NCBI GenBank assembly: GCA_963580455.1
Contig: OY756958.1
Location: forward strand, 16,814,501 to 16,878,500
Direction: 5' to 3'
From: Euonymus europaeus
Taxonomy: Eukaryota; Streptophyta; Magnoliopsida; Celastrales; Celastraceae
Length of the DNA: 64,000 bases
Shown piece after piece: positions 21,537-32,571 of this stretch. A model generated the notes under the pieces. It searched no databases. It was not told the origin of the DNA and saw only the letters and a list, made by a program, of their open reading frames with translations. The number at the start of each line of letters is the position of its first letter. Positions within the stretch are counted from its first letter, which is position 1. A program made the position numbers and the translations under genes.

Positions 21537-24362
21537 TGTAGCAACCGGCCCGAGAAACAGAGTCGCCACCAATCAAATTGAAGTGCGATTGGACACTTAA
21601 AAATCCTATGAACTAGAAATGAGGATACGGGGGTCGATTGAGCATGTGGAAGGTATTAGGCACCCCATAACTCCTACTTAAAACAGTTACTAAATTTTTA
21701 AATAATTGGCTATTTTTTATTTTTTTTTGAAAGCTCAATGTTTGCTAGATTGGGTAATAATGTTCTGATTTTTTTGGGACCATACCAACATATGGCATGG
21801 AAAAGATTGAATTTTTGAAAAACACCAACTTATGGTATTGTATTTAAATGACGTGCCAACTTATGGCATAGACAAGAATCGGATTTTTTGAAAAACAGCA
21901 ACTTATGGTGTTATATTTGATAATTCGGTTTGGAATTAAAATGGGGTCAGGTTCAGAATTCCAACTTATGGAACCGAAATAGGTGAATTGGATTTGAAAA
22001 GAATTTGGGAATACTAACTTATGGTATTTAAAAAAAATTGAGTTTTGTAATAACAATTTATGAGTTTGAAAAATAATTAAGTACCAACTTATGGTATTTT
22101 ATTTTAAAAAATGGAGATGATATTTTAAAACGAGAGGGTAAAGTTTATAAAAAATGCTGATTGGGAATACCAACTTATGGTAGAAATATTTGAATTTAAA
22201 ATACCAACTTATGAAATTTAAATACAAGTGTGAGTTTGAAATACCAACTTATAGTAGAAAATACTTGAATTTAAGATACCAACTTATGGCATTTAAATAC
22301 AAGTGTGAGTTTGAAATACCAACTTATGGTATGTTTTTTAATTTGACAAACTACCAATTATGGTAGTAAATTATTTTTATTTGTTAAGGGTGAGACGACT
22401 TTGATTTAATCATCATCGTGTTGTGTCATTATCACGTAAAATAAAATCTCAAACAAATAAATTAATATTGACAAACAATAAAACCCTAAATTCCTATATG
22501 CTTCTAGCATCCTAAAATCATGTATGCATTATTCACTATTTTACTTTTACTATTTACATGACTACACAGCCTTGGCCCAATTAAACAAAAAAAAATTCAC
22601 TAGTTACAACTTACAAGCCCCAAATACATAATTTTATAAACCCAAGGCCCAAACACAAATCCTTATAACCCAACCTAATACCTAACAGTCCAAAAAGAAA
22701 ACATAAAAATACAAAAGCCCCAATTATTCTGTCCCATCTTAGCTAACCCATCAACAAACTAATCAAGCCCACATGAATTAACCCATTTACTAACAAAACA
22801 AACCCACATGTTCCTAAATAAGCAAAACCCAACCCATTCCCATAACCTCCCTTTTTTCTCCTTCACGTGACCTTCTAGAGGCCTCTTCTCCCTAATGGCA
22901 ACCCCCCACCCTCCCCTCCCCCCCCCCCCCAATTCCACCGGTAATGAAATTTCGACGAGATCCGAGATATAATGGCCAAAAATAGAAGAAAGTACTCAAC
23001 ATTCATTGGGTGCTTCTTTCTGTGACTCGATTTAAATAAGAAAGGGGTGGGGAGGTTTGGTTGAAGTGTTGTGATCGACGGTGGAGATGGCCTGAGAATG
23101 AATAAGGCGAAAGAAGCAACCGATTGTTAGATGATGAAGGGAGTTTTGGAAGAAATAAAGAGGTGCACAGATGGAGAAAGAAGAAGGTCGGTTCTTGAGA
23201 TGGAGATGAAGAGAGGGAGTTCTTCCGTTTCGGGTGATGTGGGATGCTGGGTTTTTAGTGAGTGATTTGGGTAGTTGATTTCGGTGTGATGAGGTTCCCG
23301 CTGATGATGGGGATTGAGAAGATGAAGATGTGTTTTCAGTTGAAAAAAATGGGTATGTTGGTGATCTCCCTGGTGGAAGCAAATGTGGTTTTATCACCTT
23401 TTCTTTTTAAGGTTTTGGTTCTTGGAGAAGGTACCGGTTATGGTAGTAAGGTAGTGATGGCTTAAGTCTGGTGGGTAGGGAAGGCACGACTGAGTTTAGG
23501 TGATGGTGAGAGCTGGCTTCGGTGGTGTGGTTTTTTGGTTATAGTGGTGTGGTGTTTCCTGGTTTTTGGTGGCCTGGGAGTGATGATGGCGAAGAGTGGT
23601 TACAATGGTGGCTCTGTGAATTGATGAAGATGTAGAGATGATGGTTATGTTGATAGCGAGTGCTACCTGTGAATGAAGGGGAAGAAAAACCACGTTGCCG
23701 ATTTTGGTTCAAGGGGGAGGAGTGGTGAAGTTGGTTTCTCTTTTTTTTTTTGGTGATGATGATATTTCCAGATCCTAAAAAATGGGGAGTTTCGGTGGTT
23801 CCAATCAAGAGATGAAGATGGTTCTCGGAGGTTTCGGGAGAGGATGGAGCTGGTAGGCTTTTTCAGTCCAGTCCAGATGAAGATGAGTTTGAGAGGATGT
23901 GAGGCTCTTGATGAGTGATGGTTGAGTTGTGTGCCAATTTTTATGGCAATTGCAGGTGATAGTGATGAGGATTTATGGGGGTGACAAGGATGAGGAATGA
24001 TGAAAGCATGAGGTGGTCACAAAGGGTGAGTAATATGGGGGAGAGAGAGTCACATGGGTTAGGTATTGGACTTTAGGTTTATGGATTGGGCTCCGTTTAG
24101 GCTTTTCTGGACTTATATTGGGGCTTATTTGGGTTAATGAATTGGGTCGGGTTTATTAGACCAGATTTATTGGAAATTTTGTGGTTTTTTGAAATGGAGT
24201 TTTTTGGACTGGACATTTTCGAATTGGGCTAGATTTATTGGAAATGTTGGATTGGGCTTTTTAGAATTGGGCCTTTTTTGTGTGTTTCATATATTTAATT
24301 TAATTAAAACTCAATTATAATTAAACAATAAAATTCGACCAGGACAAAAATAGGGTACTGCA
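21537..24362 (+). mobile_element. Tat/Ogre-like solo LTR
   Basis: A 2,826-bp insertion with TG...CA ends (TGTAGCAACCGGCCCGAG ... AAAATAGGGTACTGCA). It has a perfect 5-bp target duplication, TTTAT, at 21532-21536 and 24363-24367. The start carries AGTCGCCACCAATC and AGGCACCCCATAACTCC, matching the start of 7813-11020, so the two are the same family. It contains an array of CCAACTTATGG words (21780-22365), a C-rich run near 22905-22931, and a long G/T- and GA-rich section (23030-24060). It lacks any coding domain. The long minus-strand open frames near 23030-23400 and 23500-23800 are composition artefacts. Confidence 0.9.
21780..22365 (+). repeat. Array of about 13 degenerate ACCAACTTATGGTA words
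   Basis: Words matching or close to ACCAACTTATGG recur at about 21785, 21823, 21857, 21897, 21959, 22012, 22081, 22171, 22202, 22242, 22279, 22317 and 22352. The spacing is irregular at roughly 30-90 bp. The right part shows a local 70-80-bp higher-order repeat with ACAAGTGTGAGTTTGAAAT. The array is confined to this LTR copy. Confidence 0.85.
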
Positions 24363-25454
24363 TTTATATTATGACGTTATGTGGTACTTATGTGTATGAA
24401 TTGAATACCCCTCTTCGGTGTAATGTTGATACGGTAGGGAGGTCGTGGCGTGTTGATTATATGGTTGATACATGGTTGATTGTGGTGCATGATTTATATG
24501 CTTTGATGGTGCATGTTGTAGATGGTTTGAGACCCTGCCTAGGATTGCGGATTGTATGCTAAATGATGGTTAGAGGCCTTGTATTTATGATTGTTGTGAT
24601 TATGAGTTGTGCGGGTCTAGGTAAGCATCCTCCGATATACAAGAGGTGTTGTCGGATTTTTTTTGAGAATTAAGATTTACCTAGTGAAATTAGGCATGTG
24701 TGAAGTGCATCTAGGTGTAAAACGCAAAATTCATGTTCTTTTAAGTCGTGTAATAGAGAGAGAAGGTGTTTTTGCTGAAATTTGATGAGAGAGAGAGAGA
24801 GAAATAACTTGAGAGGGAGGGTGATTTTGGCAAGATCAAGCTTGGATTCAAAGTGTTTGTGGTTGCTAAACAAGATTAAATAAGTATTTAAGGAAGATTC
24901 TTGTTTTTGGAAAAGTTAGGTTTTCGTTATATTTGTAAAATATGTTGATTGATTGGCTTAGATGATTTAGGAAGATAATTTATGCATGTTTGTGAATATA
25001 TATCTAGGTTTGTTAGATCAATTTGGAACGAAAGTTCATTTTGGAGAAATTTCAAGTTCAGGAATGAATTTCTAGGGAGAGAAAGGTTTTTTTTTGGAAT
25101 TTATGGTTTTAATTCATATTCATATATGATATTGGTATTTGGTAATGTACTGGTTATGAAAAGAGTTTTGATGTTATCATATGTTAGGTTTGGACGAAAC
25201 CCTAGAATTTGAGATTTTCGAATTATGTTTAGCTTGGATTCGAGGTAGGGGAAATCTTACCCATTCTTTTTCCTGAACTTCATTAATTTTCTAAATGACA
25301 TTTCGATTCTTTATTGGTCTTATGATTTGTGTTTTTGCCTTAATTGATCATAAGGATTCATAAGTATGGTTAAATTGTGAAACTATGATGATAAATCACA
25401 TTAATGGCATAGATTGAATGGACATAGTAACGCCTTCTAAGTCAAGGCGTTACA

Positions 25455-28113
25455 CACACTACCAAATTTCTGGGTAGTGGTGATGTTGACATTCAGTTTA
25501 CTTTTGACAAGAAACTGACTTTGAAGAATGTATTGCATACTCCAGAAATTAGGAAGAATTTACTTTTTAATTTTTTGCATAATAAAGCTGATTTTGGCCA
25601 GACTTTTGGTGGTGATCAATGTGTGATTACCAAGCATGGGATGTTTGTTGGGAAAGGATATGCCTATGATGGCATATTTAAACTTAACCTTACTAATTGG
25701 AATAAAGCTTCCACTTCTGCTTATATTTTGTCTACTTTTGTGAATGTTTGGCATGCTAGATTTTTTCATATAAATAAAAAAATATGTGAATAACATGAGT
25801 AATTAAGATTAATTTCAAAATTAAGTAGTGAAGAATTTGAAAATTTTGTGCCATGTAGTAAAGCTAAAGTAACAAAAACTCCACATAAATCAGTAATTAG
25901 AAATACATAATTACTTGAATTAATTCATAGTTATATATGCGAATATGAAGAAAAATTGACTAAAGGTGGTAAAAGATATTTTATTACTTTTATTGATGAT
26001 TTCTCTATATGCAAGTATGTATATTTTTTGAGGAAAAAATGATGCTTTAGATGCTTTCAAATTATATTTAAATGAGCTTCAAAATCAGCATGATAGGAAG
26101 ATCAAAAGACCTAGAACAGATAGAGATACTGAATATGAAAATATGAAATTTAGTACCTACTTAGAATCACTTGGAATTATTCATGAAACGACTACGCCAT
26201 ATTCTCCCAAAATGAATGAAGTTGTTGAAAGAAAATATTTAACATATACAAAATACAAAATTAGTAGTTGCATTGTTTTTATATTCTGGTGCACTTACTA
26301 ATTTGTGGGGTGAAGCATTGTTAACTGTTTGTTATTTGTTAAATAAAGTATCTCACATTAAAATGAAATTGACTCCATTCAAATTGTGAAAAAAGAGGAA
26401 ACCTAATTTGAATTATTTTATAGTTTGGGCTTTATAGTAGAGAAATAGAATGTGCTTTTTTTGGGTTATGCGTCTAATACTAAAGTATCTAGATTTTTGA
26501 TATAAAAAATAATGTTATCATTGAATCAATTGATGCTTATTATTACGAGGATAGATTTCCTTATAAATCAAGAATTAGTGGAGGTCTTGATTCATCAGAA
26601 CATGTTGAAAATGGAGTTCATGAAATAAGACATTTAGAATTGCTAAGGAATTTGGTACTGATTTTTTATACATTTCCAATTGAAGGAAATCCCTCAACAT
26701 TAGAGGAAGCTCTTACCTCTTCAGAAGATGAGTTCTGAAGGGAAGCAATTCAAGATGAGTGTGAATCTTTAATGTCTAACAAAACTTAGGAGCTTTTTAC
26801 TTTACCACCTTGATGTAACACTATAGGTTGTAAATGGATGGTAAGGAAGAAGTTAAAAGCAGATAATTTAGTTGATAAATATAAAGCTAAATTGGTTGCA
26901 AAATGTCATAAATAAAAAGATAACATTGACTTTTCTTATACTTATTCTCCTGTGACTAGAATTACGTCTATTAGAGTTTTGATTGCTGATGCTACGATTC
27001 ATAATATGGTTATAAATCAAATGGATGTAAATTACATTTTTAAATGGGGAATTAGAAAATGAGATTTATATGGATCAACAAAGGTTTGTTGATTCTAGTA
27101 GGGGTAATAAAGTTTGTAAGCTTACTTGACCACTTTATGGCTGAAACAGGCTCTGAAACAATGTCATGAAAATTTTGATAATATGATGATAGCTAAAAAA
27201 TTTTGAATTAATGAAAGTGCTAGGTGTCTTTATTTTAAATATGTTGTGGGTGTTTGTGTGATTATATGCTTATATGTGGATGATCTTTTGATTTTTTGTT
27301 CTAACTTAAAGGTAGTTATTGAAACTAAAAATTTTATGTCAAATAATTTTGATATGAAAGATTTTGGAGAAGCAAGTGTAATTTTAGGAATTAAAATTAG
27401 AAGACTAATGACAAAATTTACATAGATCAATCACACTACATCGAAAAAATATTGAAAAATATCATTATTTTGATTGCAAACATGCATGTACCCCTTGTGA
27501 TCCTAGTGTGAAATTATTTGCTAATGATGGTACTGTGCAGATACACTAGTAACCCTAGTATAGAGCATTGGCATGCAATTGTAAGAGTGATGAGATACCT
27601 AAAGAAAACTATTAATTTAGGAATTCTCTATCAGAGGTTTCTGCTATACTAGAAGGGTACAATGATGCTGATTCGAATACCTTATTGGATGATTCTAAAG
27701 CCACTAGTGGATATATTTTCTATATTTGTGGCGGAGCTCTTTCTTGAAAGTTAAAGAAACAAACTATTATAGTTCAATCCACTATGGAGTTAGAGCTTAT
27801 TGCTTAGCCTCTTCTAGAGAGGAAGCCAATTGGTTGAGAAACCTTCTGTCTAATATTCCTATACGGAATAGACCAGTGTCACATTGTAATAGCACCGCAG
27901 CTATTGGGAGAGCACAGATTCATTATTATAATGGAAAATCATGACATATTCATCGTAAACACAGTACTATGAGAGAATTAATTGTAGATAGTTCTGTTAC
28001 TATAGATTTCGTGAGATCAGGGTATAATCTCACAGATCCTTTAACCAAAGCTTTAGCAATAGAGAAAGTATGTAATACTTCAAAGCGTATGGGACTAAAG
28101 TCCATGGATAAAT
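25455..28113 (+). pseudogene. Copia element 2 pol remnant (protease end to RNase H)
   Basis: Pieces of a copia polyprotein in correct order but with many stops and frame changes. They are the post-protease and pre-integrase segment (LTLKNVLHTPEIRKNLL near 25520, WHARF near 25750), the integrase core (GKRYFITFIDDFS near 25970), and a RT with GCKWMVRKKLK near 26825. Further right come a weak VDDLLIF-like active-site segment near 27280, the RNase H (ATSGYIFYICGGA near 27700, WKLKKQ) and its C-terminal SGYNLTDPLTKAL near 28015. All are on the plus strand. No single stretch is long enough to be functional. The section upstream (Gag zinc knuckle and protease start) was lost to the gypsy insertion and deletion. 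Confidence 0.88.
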
Positions 28114-28610
28114 AGTTTATGTGTAATTGTAACCCAACCCGGTAACTGGAGACCCCAAGATCTGGGTTCAATGGGAAAAGCAAAGTTACATAGTTTTTTA
28201 GTTAGTCATGTATTTCAGGTCCTATACATTAATTTTGTGCATGATAATTTCTAGTGAATTCGAGGTTGAGCTTTTTAAACTCCTAATAAGTCCTATGGTT
28301 CTCTTGAGCAGATTGTAAAGCTACAAAAAAACACTCTTGATAGACTTACCTAATGGGTGTGAAAGAGTGCACTTTCTATGAGAACTTAAGGACTAAAGAT
28401 CTCTAGAGCACTCATGATGCTAGGATATAGTACATGGCCATAATATGCTAGCAGTTGTGACTACACATGAGGAGTATTATGTGTGATAATTATATTTAAT
28501 GTATACACAAGGAATAGAGTTCAAGACCTTTATCTAAACATGATATTATTGAGATAATTGCAGTTTTCAACTTAGTTAAGAATATCTTCCTTATTTAAGA
28601 AGTGTGGGAT

Positions 28611-29023
28611 TGTTGAGTATTTTTAAATATGATACTTGTCCCATATTGATTTTCAAAATTCAAGTGAGTTATCGCAAAATTTTGGTGTGATAATGGATAG
28701 ATATTATGGGATAAAACCTTAATTGTTATAGTTGTTGTAAATGGCTATCATGAGACAGATTTTAAGGGATTTAATTCTTGACAGTTATAGCTATTAATAT
28801 CAATAATGGGAAAATAATTTTGGAGTGTGTGTGGTCTATATATGTAACTTTTCAATGCAGGAAAAGTTGAAATTTTTTCTAGTTTTGAGATAGGTGGTTG
28901 TATCTTGGGAGTAATGTTTTCCTTCTCTGCGCAATTCTTATGAAGGCACGAATCACCTTAAAGAGAGCGACCTAGTTCATACCTCAGCTTTTGTTCTTTC
29001 AAATTTTTGTTCTCACCCTAACA
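28611..29023 (+). repeat. 3' LTR of copia element 2
   Basis: A 413-bp partner of 17104-17522. It is preceded by a purine-rich AAGAAGTGTGGGAT polypurine tract at about 28597-28610. The 500 bp between pol and this tract is untranslated element sequence. Confidence 0.92.
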
Positions 29024-29945
29024 CTCTAGATCTCGACACGAAAGTTCGCTTTTAGATATATAGTAAAATATCTATAAATTAATATCTTTGAGGTCATAAA
29101 AATGTATTAATTAATCGAGATATTATTTAATCAATAAATTAATAATTTATTAATTTATTCATTATTTTTTCCCGAAATATTGAACTTAATATATGTATTG
29201 TGATTATAAGAATATTACCCAATTACACAAAGATGCACTCAAAACTATGGTCACATTATTTAATTTTCTCTTATAATACGAGAACAATACACCATAATTT
29301 CCAAATTCACAAAAAGATACAGAGCTAGAGATCAGCCCAAGGAGACAACAATTTCAAAAGAAAACAACTAACACTGAAGTCATATTTTACAAAAGCCTCT
29401 TAATTGAGTCATGTATATATATAATTTTGATTTATAAGGAGATTATTAATTTATATAACAAGTTAGTGCAGTATAATTTAAAAAAAAAAGTATTATCTTA
29501 TCAATTTTGTGAATTATTAATTTACCACATTGGTCCCAAATCGATACTGACAAAAATATTACTTAATTAGGATTATTAATTAATTTATCAAGTATTAACT
29601 TATAGTGTATTATTACATTTCAAACCTAGGCTTCAAACAAGAGCATAGTAATCATCTTTCTATTTTTCTGCTACAAATCACTAGTTTTACCGATCGAAAA
29701 TATTGTATCATTCGAGTCCAATGAACAGGATATGTTCACTTGCCATTATTTGTATCCTACCTCAAAAATAGGGGCGATTCAAAAAAAATCTGAGACCCTA
29801 AGCAAATATTTGAGCTTAAGCCCTTTTAAATATAATATTATTTAAAATTTACTTTTTTTTTACGTTTTTATATTCAAATTCATATTTTCTTGTTGTCATA
29901 GTAAAACTAAATATGAAAAAATTGAAAAAATACAAATAATAAAAT
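29024..29945. other. Non-coding AT-rich stretch
   Basis: No coding potential, repeat boundary or RNA gene recognised. The sequence is strongly A/T rich. Confidence 0.5.
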
Positions 29946-30930
29946 GGAGCAATAAAATTTGATTGTTGTTAGAGTCTTGAAACTTGAGCCTTGAAGTTTA
30001 ACAAAAGAATAAATAGTCAAGTTTGTATCGAAAAATTTCTTCTGATGACGTCAAAAATCTGCTCGGTCTGGATGACATATCAGGATATGGCTAAGCTAAG
30101 TCTTCTCGGTTGATATTGCTTTTCCAATGATGGTTTTCTGCACAGATGAGCAAACGTGAGCTAAGAGTCCGCCAGAGGTTGTTCTCTGGCGTTGGCGCTC
30201 CGACGCTAAAGTCAGATGTGAACGTATAAGTCTCCTAGAACACGTAGCTCGGTGCTCCAGAAGTTATGTATTAAAACCCCTAGAATCCCTGTTTACCTAG
30301 TGAAGATCCCTTTTATAGTGGTGGAGTTATCCTTATTCTATTTGGACTCAGATTCTTGCTTGAGATGACTTTTTGTTAGAATAGGAAACTACTTTTAGTA
30401 GGGAGAGATTCCTTGTTAGTAAAGGAACCCGTTTGAGAGGGAGTCATTGTTGGTAAATGAACTCGTTTCCCTTAATAACTGGTCACTGTCCGAAGACATA
30501 GGTACCGAGCATAGTAGTTCATTACACGGTTAAGACCGAGCAATGTGAACCGACCATTGTAACCGAGCTGTGTACATCGTCCAAAGATGACTTCTTTGTC
30601 ATCTTGTGACACGTGTCGATGTTTAATTGGTGGTTATTTTTGGTATTATCATCTTCAATGTTGAAAGAAAATTTAGAGAAGATGAATGACAATGAAGAGA
30701 AATAATAGGGAAGAATAATGATGAGTTTGAAAGTTTTTTGATTGAGCAATAAAATTTTGATTGCTGTTAGAGTCTTGAAAATTGGGCCTTCAAGTTTAAA
30801 AGAAGAATAAATACTCAAGTTTGTATAGAAAAATTTCTTCAATGTTGAAAGAAAATTTAGAGAAGATGAATGACAATTGAGAGAAATAACAGGGAAGAAT
30901 AATGATAAGTTTGAAATTTTTTGATTGAAT
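29946..30930. repeat. About 183-bp tandem duplication, first copy split by an LTR
   Basis: Copy 1 is 29946-30042 plus 30657-30742, and copy 2 is about 30743-30930. Both read GAGCAATAAAATTT..., GTTAGAGTCTTGAAA..., TGTTGAAAGAAAATTTAG... in order. Because copy 2 has no insertion, it shows the pre-insertion sequence of the LTR site in copy 1. Confidence 0.85.
30043..30651. mobile_element. Solo LTR, 609 bp
   Basis: Begins TGATGACGTCA, ends GGTATTATCA, with a perfect 5-bp target duplication TCTTC at 30038-30042 and 30652-30656. The empty site is preserved in the neighbouring duplicate (near 30837), which confirms both ends. Orientation and superfamily are not determined. Confidence 0.85.
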
Positions 30931-31312
30931 TTTAAATAGTTAGATATCAAAATATGGTCCGTCTATAGGGTTTGAAAATTTCGTCTGTAGCCTATAGGCA
31001 ATAAGTGACGATATATTGACATTTTTAACTGCATGTCTTAATTGTTATTTAGACAAAAATAAAAGACAAGTTTTTAATTTTCTTAGAGACATTTGTCATG
31101 TAATATGATGCTCGTGTGTGTTAGTGTATAAGAATTAAAAAAAATTGGAAAATTGGTGGCCTTTGCTGCCTATGACTTGAGCAACCACCGCTAGGAAAAT
31201 GTGCTAACAAACCCATCGTTAACTACTCGAGTGCCGCTGAAATTGGCTACTTAAAACCTCCATAATGAATTTAAACACACAAGAGGAATGAGGATCTCCC
31301 TGTCTAAGCCCA

Positions 31313-32096
31313 CAGGGGCGGTCCTGGCCTATTTGGGGCCCGGGGCGAAATTTTTTTTGGGGGCCCTTAAGAAGGGGTTGGGAGGCAGCGCCCTGAAATT
31401 TTTTTTGGGGTTCGGGGCAACGCCCCGAAATTTTTTTTTGACACATAGTCATAACTTTTAAACTAATAATAAAAATTCAAACAAATAAAACAACAATAAA
31501 TTTTTGATAGCTGGAACACAATTTTGGGAGGCTAGACCATCACGTTTTGAATGTCATTACATTAAAATTAAACTAGTAATTATAATATTCAGTTAAAAAT
31601 ATAATTACATAAAATCACATAAATAGAGACGTTAGAGGTTGGAGAGAGAGAGACAGAACAGAGATTACAGAGATGGGAGACGAGAGAAAGAGGTGAAGAT
31701 GTAAATTAGAGTTTTAAAAGTGAAATTGGGTCTTGTAGTAAGTAACTTTGGACTTGAAATTGGAGGCCCAATTTTAAGTATAAAAAACGAATTTTTAGAC
31801 TTGAAATTGGGGGCCCAATTTTAAGTATAAAAAATGAATCTTTGGACTTGAAATTGGGGGCCCAATTTTAACTACAAAAAATGGAAGAAAAAGTAAAGAG
31901 GAGATGTTGGATTAAAGGCTCGAACCACTGACCTCAATATCTAAAAGATCTGTTGCGCCGCTAGACCAGAAGTGAGTAATGATACAATGGTTGTGAAAAC
32001 TAAATTTTATACATATGTTAAAACATATTAGTATTAAAAAAAATTTTGGGGGCCCTGGGCGGCCGCCCCTGTCGTCCCTGCCCAGGGCCGCCCCTG
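31313..32096. mobile_element. Non-autonomous hAT-type element (784 bp)
   Basis: Terminal inverted repeats CAGGGGCGGTCCTGG (left) and the complement of CAGGGGCGGCCCTGG (right) are enclosed by a perfect 8-bp target duplication, TAAGCCCA, at 31305-31312 and 32097-32104. An 8-bp duplication with CAGGGGCGG ends is characteristic of plant hAT elements. There is no transposase. The interior holds a 47-bp tandem repeat at 31751-31875 (about 2.7 copies, key words GACTTGAAATTGGGGGCCCA) and a tRNA-like segment at 31917-31968. Confidence 0.93.
31917..31968 (-). ncRNA. tRNA-like segment with Pol III A and B boxes
   Basis: On the minus strand, TGGTCTAGCGG (31958-31968) fits the A-box consensus TRGYNNARNNG. 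GGTTCGAGCC (31917-31926) fits the B-box GGTTCGANNCC. The spacing between box starts is about 42 bp, as in tRNA genes and tRNA-derived SINEs. The arms do not fold into an obvious intact tRNA, so this is a relic or SINE-like piece inside the hAT-type element, not a functional tRNA gene. Confidence 0.5.
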
Positions 32097-32200
32097 TAAG
32101 CCCACAAGAGGGCTTTCTAGATCAAATTAGCTATGAGTAAGAAATTGGCTGGGGAAATGCAATATTTTAATATTCAGTTTCTCCATTTATTTCTAAAATA

Positions 32201-32571
32201 CATTTTTCAAAGATTGAAAAGAAGGCAATATGAGTCTCATTTGATTATTGGACACAGAGGCGAAGTTAGGAAAAATGTGAGGGCTCGCAACTAGTCTTGA
32301 ATTCTCTAGGGTACGATTAAATTAGTGGGGTTTCAAAGGCAGTGCCCCTGATTTTTTTTTAGGAAGATTAAATGTATTGCCGCATTAACTTGCGCTTTCA
32401 CTTTAATATAATAAAGACTATAATTATCATTAAAATTAATAATTAACATTACACAAATTAACAAATATAAAATTAATTTGACAATACCTAATTCAAATAA
32501 CAATAATCATTGTCAAATAGGTAAAGACGTTGCGTCTATATATGTTTGAGAATATAAATTAGCATGCATTG
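32201..32571. other. Non-coding stretch
   Basis: No gene recognised. It sits between the LINE remnant and the copia-type LTR. Confidence 0.4.

Larger units (their letters stand above)
19693..25454 (+). mobile_element. Rearranged Ty3/gypsy remnant inside copia element 2
   Basis: Two copies of one LTR 3' region are visible: 19693-20070 ending GGGGCGTTACA, and 24368-24690, resumed near 25400 and ending AAGGCGTTACA at 25454. They share words such as TAATGTTGATACGGTA, GATGGTGCATGTTGTAGATG and GTCTAGGTAA. A degenerate primer-binding site (TGGTATATGAGG, 20074-20085) follows the left copy. The section 20880-21536 has the layout of the middle of such an LTR (TCATTGCTCACCC near 21390) and resembles 56390-56800. 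No gypsy coding domain remains. The left LTR is 5'-truncated and the region 24690-25400 is out of order, so deletions and recombination are likely. A younger solo LTR (21537-24362) is inserted in it. Confidence 0.7.
17104..29023 (+). mobile_element. Decayed Ty1/copia retrotransposon 2, heavily nested
   Basis: Two related LTRs (17104-17522 and 28611-29023, both TGTTG(G/A)GTATTTTTA ... CACCCTAACA) enclose a gag fragment at 17545 and pol fragments at 25455-28113 in the same orientation. Between them lie a non-coding insert, a 524-bp tandem duplication and a rearranged gypsy element with its own solo LTR, expanding the span to 11.9 kb. The LTRs differ at many positions, and pol is full of stops, so this is far older than element 1. 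The 5-bp words outside the LTRs (ATCCA on the left, CTCTA on the right) do not match, so the target duplication is lost or the copy is recombinant. Confidence 0.87.
31200..32200 (-). pseudogene. LINE (L1-type) reverse-transcriptase fragment, split by a hAT-type element
   Basis: On the minus strand, just left of the hAT-type insertion, the frame reads GLRQGDP followed by FIMEVLS. This is the conserved RT motif of plant L1 LINEs (GLRQGDPLSP...MEVLS). The upstream part of the same domain lies right of the insertion (32105-about 32190), weakly preserved. Only this small piece is visible. No YADD box, endonuclease or poly(A) tail was found. Confidence 0.65.

Noticed and set aside
21780..22365. CRISPR-like look of a short repeated word with spacers
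   Set aside because: Spacing is irregular, the word is only about 12 bp and degenerate, and the context is a plant LTR.
23032..23808. Several minus-strand frames rich in Ser/His/Pro
   Set aside because: They fall in the G/T- and GA-rich part of a solo LTR bounded by a perfect TTTAT duplication. None has a domain.
28114..28610. Possible small gene between copia 2 pol and its 3' LTR
   Set aside because: It is the 3' untranslated part of the element, in frame with nothing and ending in the polypurine tract.
17099..29028. Search for a 5-bp target duplication around copia element 2
   Set aside because: ATCCA and CTCTA do not match, so no duplication is claimed.
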